From positions 62,001 to 126,000 of the forward strand of contig QNQO01005841.1 of the NCBI GenBank assembly GCA_003290165.1: a stretch of 64,000 nt of DNA, given 5' to 3'. This stretch comes from Berberis thunbergii (taxonomy: Eukaryota; Streptophyta; Magnoliopsida; Ranunculales; Berberidaceae). Each line of letters begins with the position of its first letter. Position 1 is the stretch's first letter. Below are positions 47,891-61,344 of this stretch, piece by piece. A program made the translations under genes and the position numbers. Below the pieces are notes generated by a model that searched no databases, was not told where the DNA came from, and was given only the letters and a program-made list of their open reading frames with translations.

Positions 47891-50800
47891 ATGGAACAGC
47901 AACAGCAGAGACGGTTGGATCACCAGACAGAGAAGAAAGGGCAAAAGAGGAAACTGGGAGAAAGAGTTCGAGGAGGAGGAGGACGAAGAAGAGCGAGATC
48001 TGAGTCTGTCTTCTCCAGACGCACAACAAGCCCTAGCGAACGAGGTGAGTGCGCAGGTTACCACTCTCAACTCCACCTTCTCGTGGCGAGAGGCCGATCG
48101 TCTCTCCGCCAAGCGCGCGATTCACTTCCTCTCTGAACTCGCCAAGAACGGTACGCCTTTTGGCGCTCTAATCGCTTCTTGTATTGTACGGCTGTTTGCA
48201 GTAGTTGATGAGTTGTTAGGGTTTTACGGTGGTTTTTCTTGATTTTGCAGAGGATATTGTGAACCTCGTCGTCGATGGCGGTGCAGTCCCGGCTCTGGTA
48301 AGGCATCTTCAAGAACCGCCGGTTTTGAGAGAGGACGACGCCGTTCAGAAGCCGTTTGAACACGAAGTCGAGAAAGGATGCGCGTTTGCTCTCGGTCTTC
48401 TTGCTGTTAAGGTATTTTAATTCGTCTGTTCAAGCAATTTTAATTTTGGTGTATTTTTCATTATTTTTAGTTGGTGAGTTTGTTTTGGATCTGTGCTACG
48501 TTTCGTGTAATTAATGCTGATAATCGGTGTGTGTTTATTCAATTTAGATACGTACAGAACATCTACTTCTGAAATTTTGCATATACTGCATCATTTGATT
48601 TGAGGTGCAAAATTTAGGAGAGTTATGTTAATTAGTGTTATATGTTAAAATGATTTTAAGTAATAAGTTATGCTCAAGCATGTTATGACGTCCTTCTCAG
48701 TGAGTCTAGTTTACAGTGTATCTTGAATTTTGCGAACTTTATAGTGCAATTAAAGTATTGTGGTTTCAGGTTAATTCTATTTAAGACTTTTGTTGTCAAT
48801 GTTCCCCTATCATTTGTGAAGGTTAGGGTTAATGGTTTCATCAACGCTCCTATTGATATTTTAGTGTCTGTCGACACTAAAGTGATATCCGTGAAGATAC
48901 TGTCTGCATGCGTGTGAGTGTTGGTTTCTAAGTGCATTTTGCGAGGTTAGCATCTATTGATGAGTTTTGTTATAAGGGCAGTTAAAGGAAATGCACCTTA
49001 AATGAAATAATTCAATAAAACATCAAATTAGGAGAGCATGCACATTATGAATTTCAGATACGGTTAGAATCACTAATAGAAATCTACATTCCTCAAATAT
49101 TTGTTAATTAAAGGGGAAAAGAAACCTACAAGGAATGTCAACAGTTTTTCCATTTCAAACCTATGTTAGGATATAACTATTGTCGCTATCTTACTAGCCA
49201 TGGCAGCATTAGCAATGTTAGCTTGTTTCTAATTTTAAGGGAAGAATACAAAAACCAATTAGAGCCCCCTATACATCAAAATTAAGTTCCCTATGTTTCA
49301 ATGGTTAGATTATAGTAAGGTTTCAATGACCAAAGACTACATTATCGTTTGGTTTGGACGGCATTAGGAAACATTTTAGTTGTATGCATTATTGATTTGG
49401 TTTCCTCTCTGACAAGAGCAACAGAGGGATAGCCCCATAATATAAAAAATAGATTGTATAATAATATTGTAGACCTCATTAACCTCAACATGTAATTTAC
49501 AGTCATGTTCTGATTCCAATTGGTTGTATCGATTTGGACCTAATACCAAAGTATTATGTGGTGGAGACCTCTACTGTCAATGGTGTTCTGGTCAATTAAC
49601 TTAATTGACCGTAGCTTGCAATTCTTTATCAGCATAGATCAAAAAGCTTAATGCTCATGTCAGGCCTCAAGGAAATATGTTGGAAGGCTTCAAATCTGTA
49701 GATAAAACTCTCTGTGCTAAATTATTTTGAAATTCACCCCTAAGCGTTTCCCTCTAAATCTGCATCTGCATCTGCATTCTCTCTAGTACACCCTAGATCC
49801 CTACCTAAAGTTCCTTGTGAGCATTGGAAACACTTATTCATTTGTAATGTGTTTGCCATATATTTTTCCTTTTTGGTTGTTATTTTGGTAGGCTATCTCA
49901 GCCTTCCCTGTAAGTTATTGTGGCCATTGTGGTATTCTCATTGCTCCTTGCTATCCAATATGTTATTTAATTAATCTGGGATATGCTTTTTACCCACTGC
50001 ATTACTATTACCTTATGTGCAGTAGTATGTAGTAATTGGTTTGCTGTTTGCATCTTTGTTCTTTACAGCCAGAGCATCAACAACTTATTGTGGATGCTGG
50101 TGCATTACCTCATCTTGTCCGCTTGTTGAAGAGGCAAAAAGTTGTCCCTAATTCCCGAGCGGTCAATGGTGTTATTAGGAGAGCAGCTGATGCAATTACA
50201 AACCTTGCACATGAGAATAGCAGTATTAAAACCTGTGTTAGGTTTGTTTGGTTGCCATCTTACTCCCAAGTTGAATAAATAGCATCATTTCTTGTTCTGA
50301 GTCTTTACTGTTTTTCAGGATCGAAGGGGGAATCCCACCACTTGTTGAGTTGCTCGAGTATACTGATACAAAAGTACAAAGAGCAGCTGCTGGAGCCTTG
50401 AGAACCTTGGCATTTAAAAATGATGAAAACAAAATCAGGTTCATATACTTTACACCATGACATTTCCTGAAGTGACAACATTATAAATCATATTGAAACA
50501 ATTTTCTTTTGTACAGATTGTGGAATGCAATGCCCTCCCCACACTCATCCTAATGCTTCGGTATGAGGATGCTGCTATACATTATGAAGCGGTAAGTTAT
50601 TATATTTGCACATTTTTCTGATAGGCAGAAGTTGCATCACTGGGTAATGTGGCAATGCATTTAATATTCTTTCCTTGGTAACATCAGATGATATTTATGT
50701 TTCATTTAGGTTGGTGTTATTGGGAATCTAGTCCATTCGTCACCCAATATAAAGAGGGAAGTGCTTTTAGCTGGAGCTTTACAACCTGTTATTGGATTAT

Positions 50801-53800
50801 TGAGGTACTAAAATTTAATTTTGTTTATTCCCTTCTTTATACTGGAATAGTGGAATGCAACTTCTGGTTCTTTGTCTTGTGTATCTTTCATGTTGATAGA
50901 AAGTTGCTTAAAACCTCGTTCACCCACTCAAGTTCTTTTGTTACGAGGCAGTTTCTTCTTGTTCTGAAAGCCAAAGGGAGGCAGCTTTGCTACTTGGGCA
51001 GTTTGCTGCTACAGATTCGGAATGCAAGGTGATCTCAAATGTTGCTCAATTATTCTGAATTGAGTTGTTGTATAATGGATTTTGGATCAGATGAGTATTC
51101 ATACAGCTGAACCATTGCCCTAGTTGCCTTCCCATCTTTCTTTAATGATTTATTTTTATGGTTGTTGCAGGTTCACATTGTACAGAGAGGAGCTGTTCGC
51201 CCTTTAATTGAGATGCTCCAGTCTCCAGACGTGCAACTCAGGGAAATGTCAGCCTTTGCATTGGGGCGGTTGGCACAGGTTAGTTATTTCCTTGACATTT
51301 TGTACAATGATCTTTATTTTAGGAGGGTTGATACTATTACAATGATTCTCGCAATGAACCTCTTTTCTTGTAAAGTAGTTTCTAGTTTGCAAAAAAATAA
51401 AAAAATAACGCTCAGTATGTAATCTCCTGTTTTGAGTTTTATATGAACATTTTGTTAAGGAATTGCTAAGGTGCATGTTTGCTGGGAAAAACAAAAAAAA
51501 ACTCAAGTAGGTAAATGTGTTGTTCTTGGTTTTTGTTTTCCAGGATTCACACAACCAAGCTGGCATTGCTCACAATGGTGGTCTAGTGCCATTACTGAAG
51601 CTTCTTGACTCAAAGAATGGTTCTCTGCAGCACAATGCTGCATTTGCTCTTTATGGACTTGCAGATAATGAGGTATCTTAGTTAGCATGTATTCAGTTTA
51701 GAAGTTGTGTAGCACTTGATCATGAAGTAACCAATTGTCTTCTGGTCTTCCCACTATAGGATAATGTTTCTGATTTTATTAAGGTGGGAGGTGTTCAAAA
51801 GCTGCAAGACGGAGAGTTCATTGTTCAAGTGAGTCAATTTTTCGTGGGTTGCTTGTGAAGTTTCTTAAAGTGGGTGCTATGTTCTTTAGGTTTAGGCTAA
51901 ACTTTTTTAAAGTAGAAAATGTTATGTTCTTTAGGTTTAGGTTATTTAACAATTATTAAGTCTTGTAAATGATTTCATTCCATGATGTTTTTTGTTGATT
52001 ACGCATGAAGTTTAATGCTATAATTTCCATACAGGCAACCAAGGATTGTGTGTCGAAGACATTGAAAAGATTGGAGGAAAAGATCCATGGGAGAGTGAGT
52101 GTTTTCTCATGCAATGTTCACTCATTCTGTACTATACACAACTTTTTATACCTGATTATAGATATGGCTCGCCTTGCCCCGCCAAATCTTACTAGTCCTA
52201 GTTTTCTTGTTCTGATAGGTATTGAGCCATTTGTTATATTCAATGCGCGTACCAGATAAGATTGTTCAACGGCGAGTGGCTTTGTCACTTGCCCATCTTT
52301 GTTCTCCTGATGATCAGAGAACAATATTCATTGATAACAATGGTAACATATCTTCTTACTTAATAGTACATCTTTTTGTCTTTTTCCTGGAATAAGATAA
52401 TCTTAGTTTCACACGAAAGTTCAGTATTGAATTCCGTGATTGTTCTAATTTTATTGTCCTTGTGCAGGTGTGGATTTGCTTTTGGGGCTTCTTGGTTCTC
52501 CCCACGCAAAGCAGCAACTGGATGGTTCAGTAGCCCTGTTCAAGTTGGCTAATAAAGCTTCTACACTCTCACCTATTGATGCAGCACCACCATCTCCAAC
52601 ACCACAGGTCCCTTCCTAAATTTCAGTGGCACCTTTTCTTATTGTAAACTCATGCCTGTAATGACCAACCCATATTTCTTGGAATCATGCTTAACTTCCC
52701 TTTTTTGACAACAATTTGCTGAAACTACTTTTCCATTCTCTTATAATCTCAAAATCTATCACTTTGTGAACAAAACCAGACACTGAACTCCGGAATCACA
52801 AAATGTGATTGGGGATATCTAATACACATCATATTTGCTGAAGTCACGAGGATTAAATTCGTGATCTAGAAACTGGGGACACAATTTGGGTAGAGCACAA
52901 TCAATGACATCGGAAATTAATTGCAATAACAGAATATTCTCCTTAAGATTGTAATTCTAAACTGCTAATATTACATTATCTAGGTCCACATGCCATGCTT
53001 TATTTTCAATGCGATGGTAAATGAACAGCAACATGAGATTATTTTCCACCTCCAAGTTTCAGTGGAATTTAATGTGTCGCCTTCCCCTCCCCTGAAAATA
53101 TTCCTTGTTGTAATCACATCGTTTGTGATACATTACAATAGCCTGAATTTAATTGCTGTGTTGAAAGACTCCTTCAATGCACTAATAAGCACTGAGTGGT
53201 AACTCTTAAATGTTTGTCCCCTTAAATTTTAATAACATGCCTCCAATTCCATGATGAGACTATAATTTCCTTGCTGCGAGGATGTGAGATACTTAAGTTG
53301 GTAGTCCTTAAGCTTGTTCATGCTGTGTCCTTTGTGGGGATTATTCATTTGCTTGACTCTTTAGATGTTTGTTTTTCTTAGATGTATCTATATAAGTAGT
53401 TGAAGTTGTTAATTTATTTCCCATATAAGCACTCAATAACATCATATTGTTTTTGATGCAGGTTTATTTGGGCGAGCAATATGTAAATAATTTGACACTG
53501 TCTGATGTTACATTTCTAGTTGAAGGTTGTAAATCATTCTCTTTCCATCTTTTTCATTTTTTTTTACTTTATTAATTTATAATTAAGGAATCTCTGTTGT
53601 GGGCAGAAAATTTTATGTGAGTGGCAGTTTTTGTTGTGTTTCTCCACTTTGATGGTTGCAGTCATTTGTAATTGGGACACTAACTGTTTATTTCACCTGT
53701 CTTTACAAAGTGTTGCACGCTAGCTTGCTTTTGACATGATTGGTATTGCCTTTCTTGTCCATCTAAGTGTGCCTTTGTCTTGTGCTACTGGCATCACTGT

Positions 53801-56363
53801 TTCACACATTTTGATATGTTTGAATACCATGTATCCTTGTTTCATAAGATTTGGTATATTTTCATTTATCTGACATTTCTTTTTCTAACAAATGATTTCA
53901 TGAAGTACTAAAATCTTTAATTACTTCACATGGAGTAATTTCTTTCTAAAATGTGTACACCCTTTTTTTTCGCAGGCTCATATTATTATTGCTCCTTTTT
54001 TACTTTGTGACATTTCCCTCCCCTTTTATTCAATGAAATAACATTGAATTTGATGAAATAACATTGAATTTCAAGCACGAGTGATCGTAGATTTTAATTT
54101 GCTTCTGCTTTGTTATATTGATAGAGGTTACATCTCTTGATTGGGTTAATGGGCTGTGTACATTTCTTTCATGTTCAGTGGTTCATTATAATCTTAGCAA
54201 ATTGTCATGTCTTCAGGTAGACGGTTCTATGCTCACAGAATTGCTCTCCTTGCTTCTTCTGATACGTTCCGTGCAATGTTTGATGGTGGTTACAGGGTAA
54301 TTTTCCTTTGAGAGAAATAGTTTGGACTTCATTATTTAGGTTTTTGCATTTGTCGACGGAGTACAGATTATATCTGTGCACTTTCTGGTGATTATTACCT
54401 CCATCTGCAAGTAAATTCTATGTTTAAGTATCTTTAATTAAATGAAGCTATTGTTGATGTCACAGGAAAAAGATGCAAGAGACATCGAGATACCCAATAT
54501 AAGATGGGAGGTGTTTGAGCTGATGATGAGGTTCGAAGATTTTCATGTTACTTGCTACTTTTGTATGGATACTTGTGTCCTAGATGGTTTTATAATGGTC
54601 GCTTTCCCATCTTCACTGTGACAGATTCATATACACAGGATCAGTAAATGTCACATCAGATATTGCGCAGGATCTCCTCCGAGCTGCAGATCAGTATCTT
54701 TTGGAGGGGCTTAAGCGTCTATGTGAATATGCCATTGCACAGGTGAACAAAAGGAGCTTACTCCTACAAGTGTTTCTGTCCAGACTATCATGAGTAAGTG
54801 CTGTCACATTTATTTATTTATTATTATTATTAATTTTTTTCAGGATATATCTTTGGAGAATGTCTCAAGCATGTATGAACTTTCTGAGGCCTTCCATGCT
54901 ATGTCATTGAGACATACCTGCATCTTGTTTATTCTGGAGCAGTTTGATAAATTGAAAGATAGGTCAGGGTATGTCTTCTCTCCATACTCTTGCTACCATT
55001 CTTAAATTTTTTTAGCATATAGAGTTGATTATATTTGTTGAGAATTATTCAATCAGGGGGGTAAATCTCAAGTCTCTTCAAGGAAATCAGAATAAGAGTA
55101 AATTTTGTAATATTAAATGAGTGTAGATATCAATTGGCCTTGGCCATACTTCCATTTTATTGACATTTCATGTTCTACTGGGCTCTGGACTTTTTTTTTC
55201 CAAGTCACAGTCAGAGTGTCAAACTTTTAACTCACAGCTTAAATATTTTGTAGTGAATAGCTTTGGAAAATGTATTAGCTAAGGGTGTGTTTGGTTGCAT
55301 GAAATCCTATGCCATGGGAATCCATGAGGTGACCCCTACATTTTAGGCTAAATTGATATATCATTCCACATCCACCATTTGATTTTGTGATCAATGGTGG
55401 GAATGGAAGTCCTATGAACATGAGAATTCCACTCCTTGGTACCCCAAGGCATGTGATTCTTATATTCACGAGACTTTCATTTCCACATTTGATAATAAAA
55501 TCAAATAGTGCATGTGGAGTTATACCTCAAATTAATCTAAAATATAGAGTTCCCTTCATGAATTCCCATGGCATAGGATTCCATGCAACCAAACACACCG
55601 TAAGTAGAATGGGATGGGAATAGCTTAAGGCTATTTATCAGAAAAAGAAATAGAATAAATTGTGGAGGTAGGTTTTTTTTCTCTATGTTCATTACTGTAT
55701 TAAGTCAGTGTATTTAGATAATCATTGTTATAATGTAGTGGCTTAGAAATGGTCCCTCATTTGAAATTTTATTTCTGCTAGTCGATCTTTAAACAATGGT
55801 CATCATGAGAATGGTTTGGCAGTGGTCCCTGGTCTATCTTTTATCATAGCTATGCAATTTATAAATTTCTTTCATTTCAAGTTTTCAGTGTCATTGATCT
55901 TTACCCAAACACGGATGTTATCTTATTAACACAGCCTTTCAACTGTGGTCATCATGTGAATGGCTTGGAAGTGTTCCCTGAACTATATTTTGTATTAGCT
56001 ATGTGATTTTTAAATGGTTATCATACATTTCAAGTTTTCATTGTTGTTGATCTTTATTCAAACGTGGATCTTGGATCTTATCCTATTAAAACAGCCTTTC
56101 AAGATTTGGTTTCAGCCATTCATTTAAGTTATAAAGCCCAACTGAAAATATTAATACCAAGAGTATGTTTTTATATAAAAGTGTTAAATGTTCCAATTTC
56201 TTGACAGCCTTGAGATTTGCAATTCTTCTGTCATATGAATAACTTCTGCCTACTGTTAAAAATTTTCAGGATCTCTCTTATGATACAGCGCATTATTCCA
56301 GAGATCCGCAATTACTTTTCCAGAGCTCTTACTAAGCCTAACCAACGTGTTTTTCGGGTATAG
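47891..56363 (+). CDS. ABAP1/ARIA-like: ARM-repeat/BTB protein, ARIA/ABAP1 type, 19 exons with three frame breaks
   Basis: Exons: 47891-48150, 48251-48411, 50069-50241, 50319-50438, 50517-50591, 50710-50804, 50952-51028, 51171-51278, 51544-51672, 51760-51828, 52035-52094, 52219-52342, 52468-52607, 53462-53525, 54217-54296, 54466-54530, 54625-54742, 54844-54968 and 56270-56363, all GT-AG. An acidic N-terminus precedes about nine armadillo repeats (GGAVPALVRHLQEP, GGIPPLVELLEY, GAVRPLIEMLQSPD, GGLVPLLKLLDS). A C-terminal BTB domain follows (VTFLVEGRRFYAHRIAL, FDGGYREKDARDIEIP). About 711 residues, close to Arabidopsis ARIA (710, from memory). Relatives act in the nucleus: ARIA with ABF2 in ABA response, ABAP1 with the replication-licensing machinery. 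As given, the frame breaks in exon 1 (about 47955-47966; the upstream ATG frame is +1 off), at the end of exon 4 (aacaaaatcag lacks one A) and at the start of exon 7 (one extra T). Whether it is ARIA or ABAP1 is not resolved. Confidence 0.93.
55283..55600. mobile_element. PIF/Harbinger Tourist-like MITE in intron 18
   Basis: The ends gggtgtgtttggttgcatg and catgcaaccaaacacaccg form a long inverted repeat of about 45 bp that includes atgccatgggaat. taa flanks it at 55280-55282 and 55601-55603. The open frames across it on both strands arise from this palindromic structure. Confidence 0.9.
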
Positions 56364-57032
56364 TTGCTCCTCACTGACCGTTATATCTAACTTTGCCGGT
56401 GGATGATGAAGATTGTATAGTGAAGGATGTCCTTGTCATTGCCATCATTGTTTTATTGAACAAATAGTTGAGTAGTGTTGGACACTTTCTTCTGATACCA
56501 TGCTTCTATCCATTTCCCATTGCCTGTGTTGTCTCACCTAGTTTCACTCCCGAGTTTTAGTCATTAGTGTTGAGTGCCAACTTCAAAGTGCAGCCTAGCC
56601 GTTAATGATTCCTCCAACTTCAAACTGATGGGAACTGCACTTTACCCTTATGCTTTGCTTTATGATGCTGGGGTTTAATTCTATGGCAGCAAGGAAATGA
56701 TAAGATCTCTTACTTTTTTGAATAATGTATCCTGGTTCTGATTTAGGATGTTCATGCCATTCCTATACAAGCATTGTTCAAAGGAAACTGGTACTGAGGT
56801 TTGGGGATCTGATGTAGCTTTTATACCACATCTTGTGCTGGATTGATTGCTTGGTCCCCTATTGGCGGAATAGCTATTATACACAAATGTACACCAAAAG
56901 AAGTAAATGAAAGTTCTTATTCATGGTCCGTTCTTACTTTATATTCTGTAATTGATTTGCTCATCACCTGTTATACCTTGCACCCAGATTATTTGACCTT
57001 CTCAGATGTCCACGCCCAAGGCAATACAATCA
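56364..57032 (+). other. 3' flank of the ARM-BTB gene
   Basis: Unique sequence with no further coding exon, probably including the 3' UTR. No polyadenylation signal can be assigned with confidence. Confidence 0.45.
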
Positions 57033-57040
57033 ACTTGGAA

Positions 57041-57993
57041 TAGGGATGGCAACGGGGCGTTTTGGGGCAGATTTGAACAAATCCATTTCTGTCCGTCAGG
57101 ATTCAGGATTAATGTATCCCTAAATCTGTTCTGCCAATCCGTTTATACATTTACTTGAAAACTACTTTTGCCTCGCGCAAATATCTATCAAAAAAATTTC
57201 TCAAATAACATATCAATCCTAAAAATTACTTCATTCATACAAAAATATACACCTGTAAGAATCACACAAATTATAACAGATTATAACAGATCTCAGATAC
57301 AAAAAATTACAAATTTTTTTTTGATCAAACATAAAAAAAGTTGCATATATTTTTTTTTTCAGATTTAAACATACAAAAAAGTACAAAAAAATAATAAAAA
57401 TTTAGATATTAGATTATACAAAAATATATATATTTGATCAAACAAATCTTAGATTTGATCTTGGATCTGATCTCAAGTAAAGAATCTGGGAAGGCGGGGG
57501 AAGGGAGGGGAGAAGAAGGCGGCCGGGATGGGGTCGTTCTTTCGAAGCAGAGCATAGAGATGGAGAGGAGACACCCTTCGAGTGTCCATGAGAAGGAGAA
57601 GGAGACATCGGCCTTCGCTGAAGGGGACGATTGACTTCGCTAAAGGAGATGACCGACCTTTGCTGTCTGAAGGAGACGACCAAGGAGACTTTGCTCTGTC
57701 GCTGAGTTTGCTGTGAGTGAGAAAGGGGAGCCTGATTACGTGAGATAGTGAGATGAGAGTGAAAGAATACGGTTTAATCCCTTTATATAAGTGAAGGGTA
57801 GTTTTATAATTTTACTGGTTAAACGGAAATCCGTGGGGCAGATAAGGCTAAATCCGTATCCGCTTCGATTAATAAACGGATATAGATTGAAAATCCGTAT
57901 CCTTCCCAAAATCCATAGATCCTTTACCAAATCCGCCCCACACGGGACGAGTGGGGCGAATATCCGAAAAAATTCGCCCCACTGTCATCCCTA
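57041..57993. mobile_element. Non-autonomous hAT element (TAGGGATGG family, second copy)
   Basis: It begins tagggatggcaacggggcg and ends cgccccactgtcatcccta. Perfect 8-bp duplications, acttggaa, lie at 57033-57040 and 57994-58001. The termini match those at 594-1520. The interior holds a GC-rich gaaggcggccggg segment (57480-57700) that could be captured DNA. No transposase. Confidence 0.93.
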
Positions 57994-58001
57994 ACTTGGA
58001 A

Positions 58002-58888
58002 TATAACATGACTATAACATGATCACATTCAGGTCTGATACAAGCGAAGGTGTTTGTTTACCTGGTGTCTGTACCTAGTTGAATTCCTTGTTTGATAATT
58101 GCTCTGGAATCTGGATAGGCTGAAGCACCTCTTTTACGAGGTCCATAGTGCTGGACTTTATGAACAATCAATTGTGATACTAATTTTCCTTATTGTACTG
58201 GACTTTATGAACATTCTCTTGTGAGACTATTGTTCTTTCTCGATGTAGTGTCAACATGTGCATTTTTTAAGCAAAAAAGTCTTGGTGTATGGTCTTTGCA
58301 TCACCAAGCTTTCACTGGACTACTATTCAACAGAGTAAAGGGATGGACTACTTTTCGCTCTTAGTGGGATTCATGTTATTTTATTCTCGAATACCCAGCA
58401 CCAGGCTGCTTAATCAAATATGGTTGGTACTTGCTGTTAATCAATGGCAAGCTAGTCATCAATGTTGTGAGATGTTGAATGAGTCAAATATTTTTTAATA
58501 GGAATGATCAACTCTTCAACAGGGTAGACCCAACCTTTATTCAAACTTTATTGCAAGGTGATGTTCTGGTTGGATCTTCATTCCATCCACAATTTCAAGT
58601 CAAACTCAATAATTTAGGGTTTTCAACAGGTAGGGTGTGAGGTTTTCATTTCCAATTCATCTCGTCGTGTCGATTTCAAATTTTGGCATTATCATTTTAC
58701 ACAATGCTAGACAAAATAGTACAAGTTCTTCTGGATAAGCTCCATAGAGTTTTCTAGCCACCCCACCACCAATTAAAGACGAAAAAATTAGTCAATATCA
58801 TAGCCTTTGTTTGCTCTCCAAGTCATTCATATCAATCACTCCTCTCATTCTCAACGCTAACTCGAAAACCATTCATTCTCCTTCCAGC
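58002..58888. other. 5' flank of the first CXE gene
   Basis: Unique AT-rich sequence. A 69-codon frame at 58289-58498 has no recognised features. No certain promoter element. Confidence 0.4.
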
Positions 58889-59435
58889 ATGAGCTCCATA
58901 GACCCAAAGGAAGAAGTTGTTGCAGAGCTTCTCCCACTTGTTCGCGTCTACAAAGATGGCCATGTCGAGCGACTTGTAAAGATATAGCCATCTCCGAAAT
59001 AGTCCCACCAGCTCTAAATGATCCAGAAACCGGTGTCTCATCTAAAGATATAACCATCTCGGAAAATGTCTCAGCTAGACTTTACCTTCCTCATCTCCCA
59101 AACCTTGATGACCATCAGCACAAACTACCTGTATTTGTTTATTTCCATGGTGGTGGCTTCTGCATAGAGTCCGCTTTCTCGTTTCTTGATCATCGATATC
59201 TCAGCAGAATCGCAGCAGAGGCTAAGGTCATTGCTGTTTCCGTAGAGTACAGGTTAGTTATCACTCCAGGAATATATGTTTCTACATATGTATGTCTTTC
59301 TTAAAACCTTAAACTGAAATTTCAAACTCGTTGATTTTTAATTTTATTATTGTAACCGTGTAGGTTAGCACCCGAACACCCGATCCCAGCCGCCTTTGAT
59401 GATGCGTGGGAAGAGCTACAATGGGTAATTGCCAA

Positions 59436-61344
59436 TAGGGGTGGGCACGGTTCGGTTCGGTTTCAAAATTTGAGAAACCTAACTCGAACTGTTTAAAATT
59501 TTAACGGTTCCGATTTGGATCGGTTCCTCTATTTTGAATGTTGGAACCGAACCTAACTCGAATCGTTTACAACGGTTCGGTTCCTACAGTTCCAAACGGT
59601 TCATTGAAAAAAAGAATATCATTTCATTACATCGACAAGATACAACAAAAATGGGCAGAAAACAAAAAATAGGATTTCATGTACACGGCATAATCAACAT
59701 TTTCACTTTATCTGTGCAATTATTCGTTAGACCGCTTAAGGTTCGAACAGATCCATCAGCGATGCTTATCAGCATTTCTCATTTTTCTCATCCAGAATTC
59801 CAGATTAGAAAAGAACAGAGTTCAGTCTTGCCCATTTCAAGTTTCACCATGACTTGTACTAAGATCGCATTAATTGATCGGGTTCAATGCACTAAATGTT
59901 GATTAATCTGACTATCCACCACTACCTATGGTGTTTGTTGGCCTGTCATTTTTATAGTCACAACTCACAAGCATTGCCAATAAACATGATTTGCTAAATT
60001 CTAAACAAAGTTGTATATTGAATAATCACTACCAACATATGAACAAACAACCCTCTCACTCACCTCATGCCAAAGTATCTCTACAGTCCTTAATTTCCGT
60101 ACAACTTGATGAGGAACTTGGGTACTTGTAGCCACCTTGGAGATCATCAATATACATAACTAATGAGTGATTTTGTGCATCGAATCATTGACTTATAACA
60201 CAATAGGATGATCATCCATGACTATACTACTGAATATTGAAGATCTCATCTTAGTGACTCCCAAAGATCAAATGAGCTCCACTAAGGGGATTAGTTCCTC
60301 TTGCCTCTGATTTTGCTCCATTTGAAGTAGGTTCATGGTGAACAATTTGCTTGATCTTCTGCAAAACATACACTGAAATATACACAAACATATACTGAAA
60401 CATACACTGTTTCTCAGAATCAACGAGATCAGCCATGTCCATGTTCGGTAGTGAAACCGACCCCAGTACTCTAGTGCTTTCAATACTTGGGGCTGCATCT
60501 GTGGTTCCGGCATGCATACTTCCACTTCCAATGAGCAGGCCATGTCCATCACAAGTACTGGTTAGAGCTGCAGGAAGGGCCTCCACTGACCATGGGTTTC
60601 CCTGTGCTGAGCTAAGGAGCAATCGCAGAGTATCTCTGGCACCCTTCTCCATGATTGATTCACTGTCTGTGATCAAAGGGTTTACAATATTAGGGTGCAG
60701 AGGAGAGATGGTGGTTGGAATGGAATGGCCTGCGCCAACCACATAACCCTGACCAAAAGAGCAAATACCAATAGCTGGAATGTGCACAATTGACTCGTAC
60801 ATTAATGGCGTGAATGTTGGGATTTGCTGGGAGCTTGGCAGTGTACCAAGAGAAGAGATGGGAAGAGGTACTTGGACTGGATCTGGGAAGATAGCTGGGA
60901 AATCCAGGGCCGAAACTTCGGCAAGATTGAAAGGCGACTTCCATGAAACTAACGAGCTTGAGGACCCGCCTGATGCCAAAGAGGATAACGAGCTTCAGGA
61001 ACGACAGGAACTCAGGAAGATTTTGCTCGCGAGTCGCTGCTGTGCTATCTGCTCGTGGTTGTGGAGAAATGAGAGAAGAGGCGAAGAGCCCTTCGTTGTG
61101 GAGAAATGAGAGAAATCAGAAATGAAATGAGAAGAGAGGAGAACTTAGTTAGTGTTAGAAACTAAAGTAATGGATTGGGTATATATATTCGGTTAGAAAT
61201 GGATCGAAATTGAACCGTTTAAGAACTGTTTCGGAACCGAACCGAGTCGTTTCACATTTTAAAAAATCAGAACCGAACCGTTTGGAGTAAAACGGTCCGA
61301 TTCGATTTAAATCCGCGGTTCCTCGACCCGTTTGCCCACCCCTA
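59436..61344. mobile_element. hAT element carrying a host-like gene fragment
   Basis: It begins taggggtgggcacggttcgg and ends cgtttgcccacccccta-like (tttgcccacccctA). Perfect 8-bp duplications, attgccaa, lie at 59428-59435 and 61345-61352. Subterminal ggttcggttcgg and aaccgaaccg repeats mark both ends. There is no transposase. The interior carries the minus-strand coding segment at 60251-60979. It sits inside the second CXE exon. Confidence 0.93.
60251..60979 (-). pseudogene. Captured gene fragment inside the hAT element
   Basis: A continuous 242-codon minus frame starts MASGGSSSSLVSWKSPFN and runs through Pro/Ser/Leu-rich sequence such as FPDPVQVPLPISSLGTLPS and SPLHPNIVNPLI. Upstream (61075-60980) is a 5'-UTR-like stretch with Ser/Arg codons. 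From about residue 190 (after NMDMADLV) the frame appears to run into intron or element sequence (QYMFVYISVYVL). Composition and codon pattern look like genuine host coding DNA, and the segment looks familiar as a conserved plant protein of unknown function, but I cannot name it. Its Met may be internal to the donor gene. Confidence 0.6.

Noticed and set aside
48067..48363. 98-codon minus frame over exons 1-2 of the ARM-BTB gene
   Set aside because: It is antisense to well-supported exons.
55275..55623. Open frames on both strands in intron 18 of the ARM-BTB gene
   Set aside because: They are produced by the palindromic ends of the Tourist-like MITE.
59534..59902. 122-codon plus frame
   Set aside because: It lies in the subterminal region of the hAT element, with no domain.
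59436..61344. hAT element considered as a spliceable intron of the CXE gene
   Set aside because: No GT-AG pair at the borders, and the gene has other frame breaks.
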